The notes beneath the pieces are model-generated. The model saw only the letters and a program-made list of their open reading frames with translations, did not search any database and was not told the DNA's origin. The position numbers and the translations under genes are program-made. A DNA stretch of 64,000 nucleotides, taken from positions 1,132,001-1,196,000 of the forward strand of contig NZ_CAJFDC010000036.1 of the NCBI RefSeq assembly GCF_904067045.1, in the 5' to 3' direction. Source of the DNA: Pseudomonas sp. FEN. GTDB lineage: Bacteria > Pseudomonadota > Gammaproteobacteria > Pseudomonadales > Pseudomonadaceae. Positions 9,635 to 18,614 of this stretch are shown here, in pieces (the stretch's first letter is position 1; each line of letters begins with the position of its first letter).

Positions 9635-9674
9635 AGGGACCGCGCTCCGCCCCAGAGACCATGCAACCGGGGTT

Positions 9675-10478
9675 TCAGCGCCCGTAGTGCTCACGCCCCC
9701 AGGCCAACAGGCCTTGCAGCAGTTCCTTGAGCACTACCCGGGTCGGGTCGGCCAGATCGTTGCGGTAAGTGAACGGTTCGAACTCTTCCATATAGGTGCA
9801 CTGCCCCAACTCGAGCTGCACCGCATGGATGTCCTGCGCTGGATCACCATAGTGGCGGGTGATATGCCCGCCCTTGAAGCGCCCATTCAACACATGGCTG
9901 TAGGCCGGATGGCGGGCACAGATGGCCTCCAGCCGTGCCGCCAGTTGCGGATCGCAACTGGCGCCGTTGAAGGTACCCAGGTTGAAGTCCGGCAGCTTGC
10001 CGTCGAACAGATGCGGGATCACCGAGCGGATCGAGTGGGCGTCGAACAGCAAGGCGTAGCCGAACTCAGCCTTGAGTCGCGCAAGCTCCTGTCGCAGGGT
10101 CTGGTGATACGGCGTCCAGATCTGCTCCAGATAGTTCGCCCGCTCCGCGACCGACGGCACGCGCCCTTCGACGAACAGCGGCACGCCGTCGAACAGGGTC
10201 GCCGGGTACAGGCCGGTGGTGGCCCCGACATACAGCGGCTTGTCGTCGGATGGCCGGTTCAGATCGATGACAAACCGCGAGTAGTCAGCCGCCAGGGTGC
10301 TGGCACCCAGTTCAGTGGCGAAATCATAGAGCCGCGGGATATGCCAGTCGGTGTCCGGCAGGCTTTGCGCCTCGGCGACCAGGCCGGCCTTGACCGCCGG
10401 GGTCAGTTGCAGGCCGGCATGGGGCATGCTGATCAACAACGGCACGCGACCTGGTTTGAAACTCAGAACGTTTTCCAC
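9675..10478 (-). CDS. hutG: N-formylglutamate deformylase
   Basis: 267 residues. It catalyses the last step of the five-step histidine pathway: N-formyl-L-glutamate to glutamate plus formate. The start is GTG at 10478 with a strong AGGAGG seven bases upstream; an ATG inside that spacer is out of frame. The sequence shows PLLISMPHAG near the N-terminus, LLFDAHSIRS in the middle and KGGHITRHYG later, consistent with the metal-dependent FGase fold. It is the last gene of the hutU-hutG transcription unit, eleven bases after hutI. The presence of hutF and hutG together shows use of the formylglutamate branch instead of formiminoglutamase. Confidence 0.97.
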   Translation of the reverse strand: MENVLSFKPGRVPLLISMPHAGLQLTPAVKAGLVAEAQSLPDTDWHIPRLYDFATELGASTLAADYSRFVIDLNRPSDDKPLYVGATTGLYPATLFDGVPLFVEGRVPSVAERANYLEQIWTPYHQTLRQELARLKAEFGYALLFDAHSIRSVIPHLFDGKLPDFNLGTFNGASCDPQLAARLEAICARHPAYSHVLNGRFKGGHITRHYGDPAQDIHAVQLELGQCTYMEEFEPFTYRNDLADPTRVVLKELLQGLLAWGREHYGR

Positions 10479-10489
10479 GGGACATCCTC

Positions 10490-11695
10490 CTAGATCAATA
10501 CCTCAACACCATGGCGCACCACGCGCTTGCCCAGGTCACCGCCCAGCCAGTAGGCCAGGTCCGCCGGACGCTCGATCTGCCAGGCGACGAAGTCCGCGAC
10601 CTTGCCGACCTCCAGCGAACCGTGGCTGGCGCCCATGCCCAGTGCCGTGGCGGCATGCTGGGTGACACCGGCCAGGGCCTCTTCCGGAGTCATGCGAAAC
10701 AGGGTGCAAGCCATGTTCAGCATCAGCCGCAGCGACAATGCCGGCGAAGTACCGGGGTTGAGGTCACTGGCGATGGCAATCTTCACGCCGTGCTTGCGCA
10801 GGGCCTCCAGCGGCGGCAGCTGGGTCTCGCGCAGGAAGTAGAACGCCCCGGGCAACAGCACCGCGACGGTACCGGCGGCAGCCATGGCAATGGCGTCCTC
10901 TTCGGTCATGAATTCCAGATGGTCCGCCGACAGCGCCTGGTAACGCGCCGCCAGGCTCGAACCATGCAGAGAAGAAAGCTGCTCGGCATGCAGCTTCACC
11001 GGCAAGCCCAATTGCTGTGCCACCTTGAACACCCGCTCGACCTGAGCCGGAGAAAACGCCAGGTATTCGCAGAAGGCATCCACCGCATCCACCAGGCCTT
11101 CGGCGGCCAGGGCCGGGAGCATCTCGGCGCAGACATGCTCGATATAGTCATCGGCCCGCCCGGCATATTCCGGGGGCAAGGCATGGGCCGCCAGGCAGGT
11201 GCTGCGCACACTGACCGGCAGCTCGCCAGCGAGGCGACGAATCACCTTGAGGATCTTGCGTTCACTGTCCAGGTCCAAGCCATAGCCGGACTTGATCTCG
11301 ACACTGGTCACCCCGTCGCGCAACAGGCAGGTCAGGCGTTGCCGGGCGCTGGCAAACAATTCGTCCTCGCTCGCGGCACGGGTCGCCCGCACAGTGCTGG
11401 CAATCCCGCCACCGGCAGCGGCGATCTCGGCATAACTCACGCCTTGCAGGCGCTGCTCGAACTCGCCGCTGCGGTTGCCGCCGAACACCGTGTGGGTGTG
11501 GCAATCGATCAGCCCCGGCGTGACCCAGGCCTCTTCCAGGTCATTGACCCGTGGATAATCCCCGGCCGGCAGTTCCGCGCGCGGACCGATCCACTCGATC
11601 TTCGACGCCACGGTGACAATGGCGGCATCCTCGATGATCGAGTAGGTGCCTTGCGCCATGCTTGCAACGTGACAGTTCTGCCAAAGCGTTTTCAT
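10490..11695 (-). CDS. hutI: Imidazolonepropionase
   Basis: 401 residues, the normal length. It hydrolyses 4-imidazolone-5-propionate to N-formimino-L-glutamate. This is an amidohydrolase-superfamily enzyme: the first metal ligands are in VTPGLIDCHTHTVFGG, with further ligands in KLHAEQL, ALSADHLE and ASDLNPGTSPA, all visible in the expected order. It lies 17 bases after the amino-acid permease gene and eleven bases before hutG, so it is co-translated in the long hut operon. Confidence 0.98.
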   Translation of the reverse strand: MKTLWQNCHVASMAQGTYSIIEDAAIVTVASKIEWIGPRAELPAGDYPRVNDLEEAWVTPGLIDCHTHTVFGGNRSGEFEQRLQGVSYAEIAAAGGGIASTVRATRAASEDELFASARQRLTCLLRDGVTSVEIKSGYGLDLDSERKILKVIRRLAGELPVSVRSTCLAAHALPPEYAGRADDYIEHVCAEMLPALAAEGLVDAVDAFCEYLAFSPAQVERVFKVAQQLGLPVKLHAEQLSSLHGSSLAARYQALSADHLEFMTEEDAIAMAAAGTVAVLLPGAFYFLRETQLPPLEALRKHGVKIAIASDLNPGTSPALSLRLMLNMACTLFRMTPEEALAGVTQHAATALGMGASHGSLEVGKVADFVAWQIERPADLAYWLGGDLGKRVVRHGVEVLI

Positions 11696-11712
11696 CCGGG
11701 GCCTCCGTTAAA

Positions 11713-13122
11713 TTATCGATGAGACAAAGCAGGGTCTTGCTGAACGCGCGCCTCACCAGCCGCCGCCGGCTTGACCCAGATCTGGTAGGCCAGCACCAGC
11801 AGGCCGATCCAGACCGCGCCGACGATCAGCGCCGGCCGGGTGTCGGGGAAATAACCCAGCACACCGAAGATAAACAGCATGAAAGCGATGGCCGCCATCG
11901 GCGCATAGGGCCAGAACGGCACCGGGAACTTCAGTTGCGCGGCCTCTTCACGGCTCATGGAACGGCGCATGGCCACTTGGGTGACCAGGATCATGATCCA
12001 TACCCACACGGTAGCGAAGGTGGCGATGGACGCGATCAGCAGGAACACGCCTTCGGGGATCAGGTAGTTGAGCAGCACACCCAGCAACAGGGCGGCGGCC
12101 ATGACCAGCACGGTCATCCACGGCACGCCGGCGCGGGACAGCTTGGCAAAGCCCCCGGGCGCATGGCCTTCCTGGGCCAGGCCGTACATCATGCGCCCGG
12201 CGCCGAAGATATCGCTGTTGATGGCGGAGATCGCCGCCGAGATCACCACGATATTGAGAATCGTCGCCGCCGAACCTATCCCCAGGTTCTGGAAAATCTG
12301 CACAAAGGGGCTGCCCTGGTTGCCGATCTGCTGCCACGGGTAGAGGGACATCAGCACGAACAGGGTCAGCACGTAGAACAGCAGGATGCGCAGCGGCACC
12401 GCATTGATCGCCTTGGGGATCACCCGCTGCGGGTCCTGGGCCTCACCGGCGGTGACACCGATGATCTCGATGCCACCGAAGGCGAACATGACCACCGCGA
12501 ACGCAGCGATCATGCCCGCCGCGCCATTGGGCATGAAGCCGCCATGGCTCCAGAGGTTGCCGATGCCGACATCCGCCGAGGGCGTCGCCGTGCTGATACC
12601 GAAGAACAGGATGCCAAAACCGCCGAGAATCATCGCCACAATGGCGCTGACCTTGAGCAGCGACAGCCAGAATTCCATTTCGCCGAAAACCTTCACCGTG
12701 CACAGGTTCAGCGCGCCAATAAAGAAGACCACGCCGAGCACCCAGACCCAGCGGTCGACGTCGGGAAACCAGAAGCCCATATAGATGCCGAAGGCGGTGA
12801 CGTCGGCCAGACCGACGATGACCATCTCGAAGGCATAGGTCCAGCCGAGGATAAAACCGGAGCGGGGGCCGATGTAGGTGCTGGCGTAGTGGCCGAAGGA
12901 ACCGGCCACCGGCTCGTGCACGGCCATTTCGCCGAGGGCGCGCATGACCATGAACACCGCGGCGCCGCCGATCAGGTAGGCCAGCAGCACGGCCGGGCCG
13001 GCCATCTGGATGGCCGCGGCGGAACCGTAGAACAGCCCGGTGCCGATAGCTGAACCCAGAGCCATGAAGCGAATATGTCGGGCCGAAAGCCCACGTTTCA
13101 AACCTTTGATTTGCTGCTGCAT
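11713..13122 (-). CDS. hutT: Histidine permease (APC family, HutTh type)
   Basis: 469 residues with about twelve membrane helices. The N-terminus RGLSARHIRFMALGSAIGTG is the amino-acid/proton symporter signature of the AAT/APC family (AnsP, ProY, HisP relatives). Its place inside the hut operon, between hutH and hutI, supports histidine as substrate. In P. fluorescens SBW25 the corresponding gene is, as I recall, the main histidine transporter HutTh. It is separated from upstream hutH by 377 bases that hold a large palindromic element (13294-13442), which could lower expression of the downstream genes. Confidence 0.92.
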   Translation of the reverse strand: MQQQIKGLKRGLSARHIRFMALGSAIGTGLFYGSAAAIQMAGPAVLLAYLIGGAAVFMVMRALGEMAVHEPVAGSFGHYASTYIGPRSGFILGWTYAFEMVIVGLADVTAFGIYMGFWFPDVDRWVWVLGVVFFIGALNLCTVKVFGEMEFWLSLLKVSAIVAMILGGFGILFFGISTATPSADVGIGNLWSHGGFMPNGAAGMIAAFAVVMFAFGGIEIIGVTAGEAQDPQRVIPKAINAVPLRILLFYVLTLFVLMSLYPWQQIGNQGSPFVQIFQNLGIGSAATILNIVVISAAISAINSDIFGAGRMMYGLAQEGHAPGGFAKLSRAGVPWMTVLVMAAALLLGVLLNYLIPEGVFLLIASIATFATVWVWIMILVTQVAMRRSMSREEAAQLKFPVPFWPYAPMAAIAFMLFIFGVLGYFPDTRPALIVGAVWIGLLVLAYQIWVKPAAAGEARVQQDPALSHR

Positions 13123-13293
13123 TGCTCGTCCTTAATTATTCTTATCGGTGAAGCTCGATGAGAATCAGACTGGTGGCGAGTGTCTTGCGGCCGCCCGGCC
13201 GCAAAAGGGGTCGCAGGGTACCCAACCCGGCACGCGCAGGCAAAACGCATCTGCCGGGTGGCAACTCTCCAGAGGCTCACTGACTCACCACCT

Positions 13294-13442
13294 TGTGGCG
13301 AACGGGCTTGTCGGAACGCCGCACTGCCGCTCTGGGGCGCGAAGCGGCCCTAAAACCGGACACCGCGTTGTAACAGATACAACGCAGGTGCCGGTTTTAC
13401 GGCCGCCGCGCAGCCGAGCGTGGGCAAGCCCACTCGCCACAA
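13294..13442. repeat. Long BIME-like element with GATACA core (copy 1 of 3)
   Basis: The outer arms TTGTGGCGAACGGGCTTGTC and GGGCAAGCCCACTCGCCACAA are inverted. Inside them lies a second inverted pair (AAAACCGG and CCGGTTTT). In the centre GCGTTGT and ACAACGC flank AACAGAT, giving nested hairpins. Related copies are at 26456-26602 and 45924-46057. It occupies most of the 377-base gap between hutT and hutH; nothing else is recognisable there. Confidence 0.8.
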
Positions 13443-13499
13443 TGGATTGCGCCGCCTGGTAAACAGTCACCTCAACCCCAGTCCGTTCTCGGGCAACGC

Positions 13500-15032
13500 T
13501 TACAGGCTTGGCAACAACTTGGCCGGTACCAGCGCATTCAGGCAGCGCGATGCCAGCAACTCACTGGCCGCCTCGATATCCGGGGCGAAGAACCGATCTT
13601 TCTCGTAATAGGCAACCTTCTCGCGCAAGGTCGCCCGCGCGGTTTCCAGGGTCGGCGAGGTTTTCAGGCCATTACGCAGGTCCAGCCCCTGGCAAGCCGC
13701 CAACCATTCCACAGCCAAAATCCCACGGGTGTTCTCAGCCATTTCCCACAAACGCTTACCAGCCGCCGGCGCCATCGACACATGGTCTTCCTGGTTGGCG
13801 GAGGTCGGCAGGCTGTCGACACTGTGCGGATGCGCCAGGGCCTTGTTCTCGCTGGCGAGAGCCGCGGCGGTCACCTGGGCGATCATGAAGCCGGAGTTGA
13901 CGCCACCATTGGCCACCAGGAACGGCGGCAGCTGCGACATGTGCTTGTCCATCATCAGCGAGATGCGCCGCTCGCTCAGGGAGCCGATCTCGGCAATCGC
14001 CAACGCCAGGTTGTCCGCGGCCATGGCCACCGGTTCGGCGTGGAAGTTACCGCCCGAGATCACATCACCTTCGCTGGCGAACACCAGCGGGTTGTCGGAC
14101 ACCGCGTTGGCTTCGATCACCAGCACCTCGGCGGCCTGGCGGAACTGGGTCAGGCAGGCCCCCATGACTTGCGGCTGACAGCGCAGGGAGTACGGGTCCT
14201 GGACCTTCTCGCAATTCTCATGGGAGTCGGACACCGCGCTGCGCTCGCCCAACAGGTGGCGATAAGCAGCAGCGGCATCGATCTGGCCATGTTGACCGCG
14301 GGCGGCATGGATACGTGGGTCGAACGGCGAACGCGAGCCCAGCACCGCTTCAACCGTCAGCGCACCGCTGACCAGGGCGCCGGCGAACAGGTCTTCACCT
14401 TCGAACAGGCCACGCAGGGCATAGGCGGTGGACACCTGGGTGCCGTTGAGCAGCGCCAGGCCTTCCTTCGCCGCCAGGGTCAGCGGTTGCAGGCCGGCCT
14501 GTTTCAACGCGGCGCGCGCATCCAGCCATTGCCCCTGGTAACGGGCCTTGCCTTCACCCAACAGCACCAGGGACATATGGGCCAGCGGCGCGAGGTCGCC
14601 GGAAGCGCCGACCGAACCTTTCAGCGGAATATGCGGATAGACCTCGGCATTGATCAGGGCGATCAGCGCATCGATCACCTGGCGGCGGATCCCGGAGAAA
14701 CCGCGGCTCAGGCTGTTGACCTTGAGCACCATGATCAGCCGTACCAGATCATCGCTGATCGGCACGCCGACGCCGGCGGCGTGGGACAGCACCAGGGAGC
14801 GCTGGAGGTTTTCCAGGTCCTCGCTGGCGATACGGGTCGAGGCCAGCAGGCCGAAACCGGTGTTGATGCCGTAAGCGGTGCGGTTCTCGGCGAGAATCTG
14901 CTCGACGCAGGCGACGCTGGCTTCGATCTGTGCCGAGGCACTCTGATCCAGGGTCAGTTGCACCGGCTGCTGATAGATGGCACGCAGTTGGGCCAGGCTC
15001 AGTTGGCCGGGAATCAGGTTCAACACAGTCAC
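13500..15032 (-). CDS. hutH: Histidine ammonia-lyase (active copy)
   Basis: 510 residues. It deaminates L-histidine to trans-urocanate, the inducer of the pathway. The MIO-forming Ala-Ser-Gly is intact in GSVGASGDLAPLAH (about residues 143-145). Other catalytic residues are in place: Tyr in RTAYGINTGFG, His in LVLSHAAGVG, Asn in ALLNGTQ, Gln/Tyr/Arg in QDPYSLRCQPQ and Glu in SANQEDHVSM. The start is uncertain by two codons. ATG at 15038 sits only one base from GGAG, whereas GTG at 15032 has ideal spacing, so the GTG is preferred. The gene follows the degenerate paralogue at 15150 by about 115 bases. Confidence 0.97.
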   Translation of the reverse strand: MTVLNLIPGQLSLAQLRAIYQQPVQLTLDQSASAQIEASVACVEQILAENRTAYGINTGFGLLASTRIASEDLENLQRSLVLSHAAGVGVPISDDLVRLIMVLKVNSLSRGFSGIRRQVIDALIALINAEVYPHIPLKGSVGASGDLAPLAHMSLVLLGEGKARYQGQWLDARAALKQAGLQPLTLAAKEGLALLNGTQVSTAYALRGLFEGEDLFAGALVSGALTVEAVLGSRSPFDPRIHAARGQHGQIDAAAAYRHLLGERSAVSDSHENCEKVQDPYSLRCQPQVMGACLTQFRQAAEVLVIEANAVSDNPLVFASEGDVISGGNFHAEPVAMAADNLALAIAEIGSLSERRISLMMDKHMSQLPPFLVANGGVNSGFMIAQVTAAALASENKALAHPHSVDSLPTSANQEDHVSMAPAAGKRLWEMAENTRGILAVEWLAACQGLDLRNGLKTSPTLETARATLREKVAYYEKDRFFAPDIEAASELLASRCLNALVPAKLLPSL

Positions 15033-15149
15033 ATTCATGCTCCTTTTGAGAGTTTTTATTAACTACCAGACGCTCCGGAAGCTTCCGTTATCCGTCGCCG
15101 CCGGCTTTTTTGAGCCGCTGGCGCCTTGGCACGCTGGTTATTCGTGGAA

Positions 15150-16673
15150 TCAGCGCAGATCGGGAAACCTGCCCTGGATTAATGTCGGGTTCTTCAGCAG
15201 CGCCGCCGCGCGGGCGATGTCCGGGGCCAGCCAGCGGTCCTGGTCGTAGGCCGGAACGTGCTCGCGCAGCAATTTCCAGGCGCGCTCGGTGCCGGCGCCG
15301 AAGCGCTGCTCCTTGAGGAATTCGAAGGCCTGGGCCGCCAACAGGTACTCGATGGCGAGGATCTGCGTGCAGTTTTCCAGGGCCCGGTGCAATTTCAGCG
15401 CAGCGTTGGTCCCCAGGCTCAGGTGGTCTTCCTGCAGGCCCGAGGTGACGTAGTTGTCGAGCACCGCCGGCTGCGCCAACTGGCGGTTTTCCGCGCAGAG
15501 GGATGCGGCGACGTACTGCACGATCATCATCCCGGAGTTGACCCCGGGGTTACTCACCAGGAAGGCCGGCAGGCCGCTGACATGTGGGTTGATCAGGCGA
15601 TCGAGACGGCGCTCGGCAATCGAGCCGATTTCCGCCATGGCAATCGCCAGCAGGTCCGCCGCCAGGGCGACCGACTGGCCATGCGGGTTGGCCTGGGACA
15701 TCACCCGGTAGTCGTCCGGCGTGCCCAACAGCAGCGGGTTGTCGGTACAGCCATTGAGTTCGATCTCGATCTGCCGGGTGGCGTGGTCCAACTGATCGCG
15801 GGCGGCGCCGTGCACCTGCGGGATCGAACGGATGCTCAGGGCGTCCTGGGTACGAATGCCTATGCTCGCGGCAATCACTTCACTGCCATCGAGCAGGCCA
15901 CGCAGGTTGCGGCCGACCTGCTGCATGCCGGGATGCGGCTTGAGCGCGATGATTTGCGCATCGAACGCGGCGATCTGCCCGCGCTGGGCCTCGAAGCTCA
16001 TGGCGCCGACCACATCGGCCCATTGCACCAGGCGGGTCGCGTCGGCCAGGGCCAGGCAGCTCAGGCCGCTCATGCACGGCGTGCCATTGACCAGGCACAA
16101 GCCGTCCTTGGCCCCCAGTTGCACCGGTTGCAGGCCCTCCTCGTCCAGCGCCTGTTGCGCCGGCACGATCCGCCCGCGATAACTCACCAGGCCGACACCG
16201 AGCAAGGCGATACCGATATGGGCCATATGGGTCAGGTAACCCACCGAACCCTGGGCCGGCACTTGCGGGGTGATGCCACGGTTGAGCAAGGCCAGCAGGG
16301 CTTCGACCACCTGGCGCTGCAGGCCGGATTTGCCGTGGCTGTAGTTGACGATGGCGGCGCAGATGATGGCCCGGGTCTGTTCATCGGACAATGGCGCGCC
16401 GACACCGCAGGCATGGCTGAGCAGGGTATTGCGCGACAGTTGGCTGAGCTGTTCGCCGGACAGCGAGACATTGCACAGCGCGCCGAGCCCGGTGTTCACG
16501 CCATAGGCGCGCTCGCCGCTGACGACGATGCGCTGGACGATGGCCTGGGCGTTGTCGATCCGCGCCCAGGCCTGGGGCGACAATTCCAGCGGCGCGCCGT
16601 GACGGGCCACCGCGACCACATCCTGCCAGCGCAACGGTGCGTCGGCGATAACGATTTTTTCAGCCTGGGACAT
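15150..16673 (-). CDS. hutH1: HutH paralogue lacking the MIO triad, probably not a lyase
   Basis: 507 residues, full length and uninterrupted. ATG at 16673 has GAGG six bases upstream. It aligns throughout with histidine ammonia-lyase, but where the active copy has GSVG-ASG-DLAPLAH this protein reads GSVGYLTHMAH (residues 142-152): Ala-Ser-Gly is gone, so the MIO electrophile cannot form. The Tyr of QDPYS is also replaced (QDALS). Other pocket residues remain (AYGVNTG, LLSHACGVG, LVNGT, LQEDHLS). I recall that SBW25 has two hutH copies, one non-functional, which fits. It may be a ligand-binding or subunit-like remnant. The naming as hutH1 follows gene order and is tentative. Confidence 0.88.
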   Translation of the reverse strand: MSQAEKIVIADAPLRWQDVVAVARHGAPLELSPQAWARIDNAQAIVQRIVVSGERAYGVNTGLGALCNVSLSGEQLSQLSRNTLLSHACGVGAPLSDEQTRAIICAAIVNYSHGKSGLQRQVVEALLALLNRGITPQVPAQGSVGYLTHMAHIGIALLGVGLVSYRGRIVPAQQALDEEGLQPVQLGAKDGLCLVNGTPCMSGLSCLALADATRLVQWADVVGAMSFEAQRGQIAAFDAQIIALKPHPGMQQVGRNLRGLLDGSEVIAASIGIRTQDALSIRSIPQVHGAARDQLDHATRQIEIELNGCTDNPLLLGTPDDYRVMSQANPHGQSVALAADLLAIAMAEIGSIAERRLDRLINPHVSGLPAFLVSNPGVNSGMMIVQYVAASLCAENRQLAQPAVLDNYVTSGLQEDHLSLGTNAALKLHRALENCTQILAIEYLLAAQAFEFLKEQRFGAGTERAWKLLREHVPAYDQDRWLAPDIARAAALLKNPTLIQGRFPDLR

Positions 16674-16721
16674 CTTCAACCTCGTCTGTACAACCTGAAT
16701 ATTGATGCAGCCTTACCGCCG

Positions 16722-16833
16722 CCTTCGTGGGCAAGCTCCGCTCCCACAGTTTTTTCAGTCGTATGCCAGACTCGGGCACGACTCAAATCTGGTGTGGGAG
16801 CGGAGCTTGTCGGATCGCCGCACCGCCGCGAAG
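16722..16833. repeat. REPIN-type inverted pair
   Basis: GGGCAAGCTCCGCTCCCACA and TGTGGGAGCGGAGCTTGTC are inverted around about 50 bases. The element lies inside the hut operon between hutV and the hutH paralogue, in a 192-base gap. Related pairs lie at 29828-29921 and 39991-40026. Confidence 0.75.
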
Positions 16834-16865
16834 AGGCCCGCCCAGCCACCACACCCCTCACCGGC

Positions 16866-17696
16866 TTAAACCGTCGCCGCACGCCGCTGAACAAAGCGAT
16901 CCACATACTCATCCGCCGGCGAATGCAAAATCTCCTTCGGCGTGCCGACCTGGATCAATTTGCCGTCCTTGAGAATCGCGATGCGATTGCCGATCCGCAC
17001 CGCCTCATCCAGGTCATGGGTGATAAACACGATGGTCTTGTGCAGGGCCTTCTGCAGTTCCAGCAACTGATCCTGCATCTCGGCCCGGATCAACGGGTCC
17101 AGGGCACTGAATGCCTCATCCATCAAAATGATGTCGGTGTCCGCCGCCAGCGCCCGGGCCAGGCCCACACGCTGGCGCATACCGCCCGACAACTGGTGCG
17201 GGTACTTGTTCTCGTAGCCCTTCAGGCCCACGGTGTTGATCCAGTGCTCGGCGCGCTCGGCGCAGACTTCCTTGCTCTCGCCACGAACCTTGAGGCCGTA
17301 GGCGACGTTGTCCTGCACGGTCTTGTGGGGCAGCAGGCCGAAGCTCTGGAACACCATGCTGATCCTGTGCCGGCGAAATTCGCGCAACGCCTCCATGTCG
17401 TACTGGAGAATGTCCACGCCATCCACCAGGATCACGCCGCTGGTCGGATCGATCAGGCGGTTGAAGTGGCGCACCAGCGTCGACTTGCCGGAGCCGGACA
17501 AGCCCATGATCACGAAGATCTCGCCGGTGCCAACGCTCAGCGACAAGTCGTTGACCCCCACCACGCAACCGGTTTCGGCCAGGACCTGGTCCTTGCTCTG
17601 GCCCTGGCGAATCAGGCTCATTGCATCATTGGCGCGCGAACCGAAGATCTTGAAGACGTTCTTGACCTCGATCTTGCTGACGATGGAGTCGCTCAT
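16866..17696 (-). CDS. hutV: ABC transporter ATP-binding subunit of the quaternary-amine/proline-betaine (ProV-like) type, HutV
   Basis: 276 residues. It powers import by the HutXWV system. Walker A is GLSGSGKST, the ABC signature LSGGMRQRVGLARALA, Walker B IILMDEAFSALD and the switch His is in IVFITHDLDEA. Unlike E. coli ProV it ends soon after the ABC domain, without tandem CBS domains. The start ATG overlaps the stop of hutW (ATGA, 17693-17696). Its position within hut supports histidine or a related imidazole compound as substrate instead of glycine betaine. Confidence 0.94.
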   Translation of the reverse strand: MSDSIVSKIEVKNVFKIFGSRANDAMSLIRQGQSKDQVLAETGCVVGVNDLSLSVGTGEIFVIMGLSGSGKSTLVRHFNRLIDPTSGVILVDGVDILQYDMEALREFRRHRISMVFQSFGLLPHKTVQDNVAYGLKVRGESKEVCAERAEHWINTVGLKGYENKYPHQLSGGMRQRVGLARALAADTDIILMDEAFSALDPLIRAEMQDQLLELQKALHKTIVFITHDLDEAVRIGNRIAILKDGKLIQVGTPKEILHSPADEYVDRFVQRRAATV

Positions 17697-18544
17697 TGGT
17701 TCGCCTCATGGCGTGGGCGACCATAGGCCTGGGTAATCCGGTCGATCACCACCGCGAGAATCACGATCGCCAGGCCCGCTTCCAGGCCACGACCGACGTT
17801 CAGGGTCTGGATGCCCACCAGCACGTCTTCGCCCAAGCCACGGGCACCGATCATCGAGGCGATCACCACCATCGACAGCGCCATCATGGTGGTCTGGTTG
17901 ATCCCGGCCATGATGCTCGGCAGGGCCAGCGGCAGTTGCACGCCGAACAGCTGCTGCCAGCGGTTGGCGCCAAAAGCATTGATCGCTTCCATCACCTCGC
18001 CGTCGACCTGGCGGATGCCCAGGTCGGTCAGGCGGATCAGCGGCGGCGCGGCGTAGATCACCGTGGCGAAGATCGCCGGGACCTTGCCCAGGCCGAACAG
18101 CATCAGCACCGGAATCAGGTACACGAAGCTCGGCATGGTCTGCATGATGTCCAACAGCGGCATCAGCACCGAACGCAGGCGGTTGCTGCGCGCCGAGAGA
18201 ATGCCCAGCGGAATCCCGATCAGCACCGAGATCAGGGTCGCCACCAACATCAGCGCCAGGGTCTGCATCAGCTTGTCCCACAGGCCGACCGCGCCCACCA
18301 GGAACAACAGGCCGACGATCACCAGCGTGGTCAGCCACCTGCGGGTCGCATGCCAGGCAATCGCGCCGACGAAGGCCAGCATCAGCCACCAGGGCGCCAT
18401 GCGCAGTAGGCCCTCCAGATTGACGATGGCCCACAACAGGGTATCGGAGATCTGCCGGAACACATCGCCGTAGTGGGTCACCAGCGCATCGACCCAACCG
18501 TTGACCCAGTCGGCGATGGAAAATGTGAAACGCTCGGGAAACAT
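17693..18544 (-). CDS. hutW: ABC transporter permease of the ProW type, HutW
   Basis: 283 residues with about six membrane helices. The EAA-type loop that docks with the ATPase is seen as EVMEAINAFGANRWQQLFGVQLPLALPSIMAGI. It forms the membrane channel of the HutXWV importer. It is coupled to hutV by a four-base overlap and follows hutX after 70 bases. Substrate assignment rests on operon context. Confidence 0.93.
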   Translation of the reverse strand: MFPERFTFSIADWVNGWVDALVTHYGDVFRQISDTLLWAIVNLEGLLRMAPWWLMLAFVGAIAWHATRRWLTTLVIVGLLFLVGAVGLWDKLMQTLALMLVATLISVLIGIPLGILSARSNRLRSVLMPLLDIMQTMPSFVYLIPVLMLFGLGKVPAIFATVIYAAPPLIRLTDLGIRQVDGEVMEAINAFGANRWQQLFGVQLPLALPSIMAGINQTTMMALSMVVIASMIGARGLGEDVLVGIQTLNVGRGLEAGLAIVILAVVIDRITQAYGRPRHEANQ

Positions 18545-18614
18545 TGGAAACTCTCGATCAAGTGGATGTGGCGAACGTCCCGACTACCTCTCGGTGAGTC
18601 GGAAGGTAGTCGAC

